DNA of 11,128 nt, from NCBI RefSeq assembly GCF_000611645.1, contig NW_014012859.1, forward strand, positions 1 to 11,128. The letters are read 5' to 3'. The notes below the pieces were generated by a model, which had not been told where the DNA came from, ran no database searches, and worked only from the letters and a program-made list of their open reading frames with translations. Shown here piece after piece: positions 8,434-11,128 of the stretch (within the stretch, counting starts at the first letter, position 1; each line of letters starts with the position of its first letter). Source of the stretch: Monoraphidium neglectum. Taxonomy: Eukaryota; Chlorophyta; Chlorophyceae; Sphaeropleales; Selenastraceae. The translations under genes and the position numbers were made by a program.

Positions 8434-10348
8434 CGTGCGTGCATGCGTGTATGCGCGCATGCGCGTGTGTGTGAGAGAGAGAGGGGGGGCATGGGGGGTG
8501 GGGCCGGGAGCGGCGTTGTGTGTTGCTGGCGTGGGGGCATGCCGGCGAGGGGATGGTGGAGGGGGAACCGCAGAAGCGCGCGGCCTCTGGAGAATAACCT
8601 TTCGGGATTGGCAGGGTGCCTCCCATCACAGGCGTCACGTTGTCGGCCCGCCGCCGACCTCGCCCTCTTGCCGGCCATGACGCCGCACCCCCTCATTGCC
8701 GCCGCAACCCTCGTCTCCCGACGGCCATGCGATCGTGCGAATTCCAGAGGCAGTGCCGAAAAAAATCCTTGAGCTGATGAGCGTCGAGGGGCTGACGCGT
8801 GAGAACGTGGCCAGCCACCTGCAGAAGTACAGGCTGTACCTCAGGAGGGTCCAGGTGGGCAGCGGTTGGCGGCTGTTGGCGGCGGTTGGCAGTGGTCTGG
8901 GGCGGCCGCAGTTGGGGCTGGCTGGCAGCGGCGGGCGGGGGTTGGGAGCCGATGGCGGCGGTAGGCGGTAGGTGGGGGCGGTTGGGAGCGGTTGGGGGTG
9001 CGACCCCCAGGGCGGCTGCCAGGCGGCGGCCGGGGCTTTGCGGATTGTGTGGCAGGGGCCGCAGGGGTTGGTTGGGGGTGGCGGCGCGCGGCTGGGGGCG
9101 CTGATGGGGCGCCGCGGCCCCCGTTGCCCAGGGGCTAGCCTGGGGGCGTGCAGGCAAATGCGGCTGCCGTTGCCTGTTGAAGGGGGTTGGGGGTTTGCGG
9201 CACTACGAGGGATCGCGATGTCGTCTCACTCCCTGGATTGCTCTTGCAAACACCGCAGGCGGTGGCTGCGGAGGGCGGCGTCGCGCCCACCATGCAGCTT
9301 GGCCCCAGCGGCGTCGGCGGCGCCGGCTCGCGGCCCAGCGTGCTGAAGCAGAGCGCGGTGGCGGCGGTCGCGGCGGCGGCGGCCGCGGGCGCGGCCGCGC
9401 AGAGCAGCGGCGGCGAGGCCCCGACGCCGGTCTCGCCGCCGTCGCAGCAGCAGCAGGTGGCCGGCGCGGGCGTGCCCCACCCGCAGCAGCCGCAGCCGCC
9501 GCAGACCAACCACCACCATCCGCAGCAGCAGCAGCAACCCGCTATCAAGGACGAGCGCGGCCCGACGCAGCAGCAGCAGCTGCAGCGATCTGTCAGTGTT
9601 GGCGCGTCGGCGGCAGCCGCGCCTCTGCCTGGCACGGGCCCGCAGGACCCAGCGGCGGCGGCGGCGGCCGCGGCGGCGGCTGCGGCGGCCGCGGCGAGCA
9701 TGATGGGCGCGCCAGCGCCGGGTTTGGGCGGGCCGGCGGTTGTGCAGGGAGCTATGGGCTTGAACCCTATGGCGATGATGGGTCTTGGGCCCATGGGCAT
9801 GCAGGCGCAGATGGGTGAGCGGCGTTCATAGGGGCTGGGGCGCCGCCCGTAAAGCGGTGTGTATGGCTGACGCCGCGGTGATGCTGTGGTGACATCACGG
9901 TGACGCAGCGCGCCCACCGATTCGAACGCGCCCGCCGCCTCCGCGCTGCCGCCGCCCTTGACAGCCCCGCCCCACTCCGCGCGCCCCCGCTCATCCGCGC
10001 TCCCGCCCACAGGCATGGCTGGGATGAGTCAGCTGATGGCCGGCGGCGTGGGCTCCATGGGGATGCCTGCAGCGCTCGGCGGCGCCGGCATGGGCGGCGG
10101 CCCGATGGGGCTGGCCGGCTTGCCAGGGGGTTTGACCAGCATGGGCAGTGACCCTTCGCAAATGCTCTCGTTGATGGCGGGGATGGCGATGTACCAGCAC
10201 GCGCAGCACGCGGCGCTGCAGCAGGCGCAGCAGCAGCAGCTCGCGGCGCAGCAGCAGGCGCAGCAGCAGCAGCAGCAGCCACCGCTGGCGCACCTACAGC
10301 AGGCGCACCACCTGCAGCAGCTCAACGGCCGCCACATGGCGGCGCAGG

Positions 10349-10415
<67 letters not shown>

Positions 10416-10602
10416 AGCGTTTGGCGGCGACGCCGCCGTCTCAATGGAGGCCAACGACTTTGCCAGCGTGTTCGACGACCACTTTGGCCTGCCCCGCAGC
10501 GGCGTCGCAGGCGTCACCGGCGTCACCGGCGTCACCGGCCTCGGGCCGGGCCGCGGCGAGGGTGACGTCGGAGAGTTCCTTGATTACTTCTTGAAACCCT
10601 GA
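6353..10602 (+). CDS. Type-B response regulator (receiver + GARP DNA-binding domain), 8 exons
   Basis: Nuclear transcription factor of the ARR-B family, the output of His-Asp phosphorelays (cytokinin signalling in land plants). Exons: 6353-6593, 6880-6939, 7361-7497, 7821-7940, 8239-8338, 8748-8854, 9259-9814, 10013-10602; all introns are GT-AG, phases match, total 1,911 nt, 636 aa. The start ATG has A at -3 and G at +4. Receiver residues 24-142: acidic DDD 30-32, phospho-acceptor D76 in LSDVYMPDMDGF, switch S103, K125 in IKPVR. Basic KKRK 168-171 resembles a nuclear localisation signal. GARP/Myb-like domain 195-253: [20 protein letters not shown], then [14 protein letters not shown] and [14 protein letters not shown]. 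The C-terminal half is low complexity: A15 (387-401), a Met/Gly-rich stretch (403-490), many short Q runs and Q21 (554-574), three GVT units (607-615), ending EFLDYFLKP. All catalytic and DNA-contact motifs look intact. Which receptor kinase feeds it is unknown. Confidence 0.95.
8389..8472 (+). repeat. (GT)21 microsatellite within an 84-bp alternating purine-pyrimidine tract
   Basis: The (GT)21 run covers 8389-8430. It continues without a break in alternation through mixed AT/GC/GT dinucleotides (ATGCGTGCGTGCATGCG and similar) to 8472, then switches to a GA repeat and a G run (8473-8489). Long alternating GT/GC tracts are the classic sequence that adopts Z-DNA under negative supercoiling. It lies in intron 5 (8339-8747) of the response regulator, the intron that splits the GARP domain. 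Confidence 0.95.
8855..9258 (+). other. G-rich intron 6 with GGTTGG-type repeats and a hairpin
   Basis: This intron runs from CAG/GTGGGC to CACCGCAG/GCG (both phase 0). The sense strand of its first part is full of GCGGTTGG, GGCGG and TTGGG units (8860-9000), a degenerate tandem array. TGGGGGT at 8993-8999 pairs with ACCCCCA at 9003-9009 around a GCG loop. Closely spaced G-tracts could form two-layer quadruplexes in the pre-mRNA; I did not find a clean four-tract G3 motif with short loops. The open frames inside it are by-products of its low stop content. Confidence 0.7.
9652..9696 (+). repeat. GCN repeat encoding 15 alanines
   Basis: Fifteen consecutive alanine codons (mostly GCG with GCC and GCT interruptions) encode residues 387-401 of the response regulator, in exon 7. 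The mixed codons should make it more stable than the pure CAG tract downstream. Polyalanine next to Gln- and Met-rich sequence is typical of disordered transcription-factor tails. Confidence 0.95.
10351..10413 (+). repeat. Uninterrupted CAG trinucleotide repeat (21 units) encoding polyglutamine
   Basis: Twenty-one pure CAG codons in frame encode residues 554-574 of the response regulator, in exon 8. Shorter interrupted CAG runs precede it (10219-10280 and 10312-10320). The tract lies in the presumed transactivation region, where glutamine-rich sequence is common in transcription factors. The lack of interruptions predicts length polymorphism among strains. Confidence 0.97.
10510..10536 (+). 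repeat. Three tandem copies of the 9-mer GGCGTCACC (GVT x3)
   Basis: Three exact in-frame copies encode GVTGVTGVT (residues 607-615). They link the acidic/aromatic [12 protein letters not shown] segment to the C-terminal EFLDYFLKP. An imperfect fourth unit (GGCGTCGCA at 10501) precedes them. A 9-nt in-frame minisatellite should change the linker length without breaking the frame. Confidence 0.9.
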
Positions 10603-11128
10603 TCAGCAGCCCCCGTCACCCCCTGTCACCCGGCGGCGGCGTCCACCGCCGCCAACTCCGCCCCTCGCACCCCCTTCCCCAGGCCCGATGGTGGCCGCAT
10701 GCAGTGTTGAGAGTGAAACTGTCAACGCCTCGAAACCATTAACGGGGCCCCGTCCCTGCCGGCCCAAGCGCCCCCTCCCACTCACCCGCCTTCCCCAATC
10801 ACCTGCCTGCGGGCCAAGACGTGGGCCCATCCCCTCACTCGTCGCCTCTCCACTTCTCGCGCCGCCCGAACCGTCACCCGGCCCCCAACGAGGCCATCCC
10901 ATCCAATCCGTCTGGCCCCTGCGCTTGAAAACGGGGCCTCCGCTTTTCTGCATGGCAGAAGCTCATGCGACCAGCCTTCGTCCCCGCCCTCGTGCCCGCC
11001 GCGGCTGGCCGGCCGGCCGCTGTATTGGATGCGGCAGGGGCCTGCGTCTGCGCTTCGCGGCCCCTCTGCAGGTCCACATCACAGTATGGGCGCCCAGGGA
11101 CGCAGGCGCCGCCCCCGCCCCCGTCGAC
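10603..11128 (+). other. 3' flank / 3' UTR of the response-regulator gene, no further gene seen
   Basis: After the TGA at 10600-10602 the sequence becomes C-rich on the plus strand, and the frames lose the coding pattern. I found no TGTAA on the plus strand before the window end, so the poly(A) site is either beyond the window or uses a variant signal. The open frames on the minus strand (10603-10953 and 10874-11077) are Gly/Arg-rich products of the C-rich sequence and show no recognisable domain. Confidence 0.5.

Noticed and set aside
9916..9930. TTCGAAT on the minus strand, resembling a tRNA T-loop
   Set aside because: The flanking bases do not form a 5-bp T-stem and no acceptor or anticodon arm is present; it lies within intron 7.
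9135..10016. 293-aa minus-strand open frame opposite exon 7
   Set aside because: Its Ala, Cys and Gly runs are the reverse reading of the Ala/Gln codon repeats of the regulator.

Overview
The window looks like nuclear DNA of a GC-rich green alga (Chlorophyta; chlorophycean or trebouxiophycean, not resolvable further). Genes are interrupted by spliceosomal GT-AG introns of about 200-420 nt, codons are strongly G/C-ending, pure CAG runs encode glutamine tracts, and a TGTAA motif of the kind used as an algal polyadenylation signal follows one stop codon. There are no bacterial features (operons, Shine-Dalgarno sites), CRISPR arrays or rRNA/tRNA genes.

Layout. (1) Positions 1-108 are the last coding bases of an unidentified plus-strand gene, with a TGTAA motif at 361. 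(2) Positions 903-3656 on the minus strand are a large gene of inferred two exons (841 aa) with an F-box-like N-terminus, a 27-residue glutamine tract and a long Ala/Leu-rich, probably helical body. (3) Positions 3657-6352 are a 2.7-kb spacer between the two divergent genes. It holds an exon-like ORF ending at a tandem splice donor (4582-4669), a dense cluster of TTCGCT-core repeats (4806-5256) and a strong short hairpin. (4) Positions 6353-10602 on the plus strand are the clearest gene: an eight-exon type-B response regulator of 636 aa with an N-terminal phospho-receiver, a nuclear-localisation-like stretch, a GARP/Myb-like DNA-binding domain and a Gln/Ala/Met-rich C-terminal half. (5) Positions 10603-11128 are its 3' flank.

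The eight exons join with matching phases to exactly 1,911 nt including the stop, and the junctions restore family motifs ([36 protein letters not shown]). The protein is expected to be the nuclear output of a histidine-to-aspartate phosphorelay. The divergent F-box-like gene could be a substrate adaptor for ubiquitin ligation, but nothing here ties the two genes functionally. I see no wholly new multi-gene system. The most unusual items are the TTCGCT repeat cluster, an 84-bp perfectly alternating purine-pyrimidine tract in the intron that splits the DNA-binding domain, and the tandem-donor exon-like sequence in the spacer.
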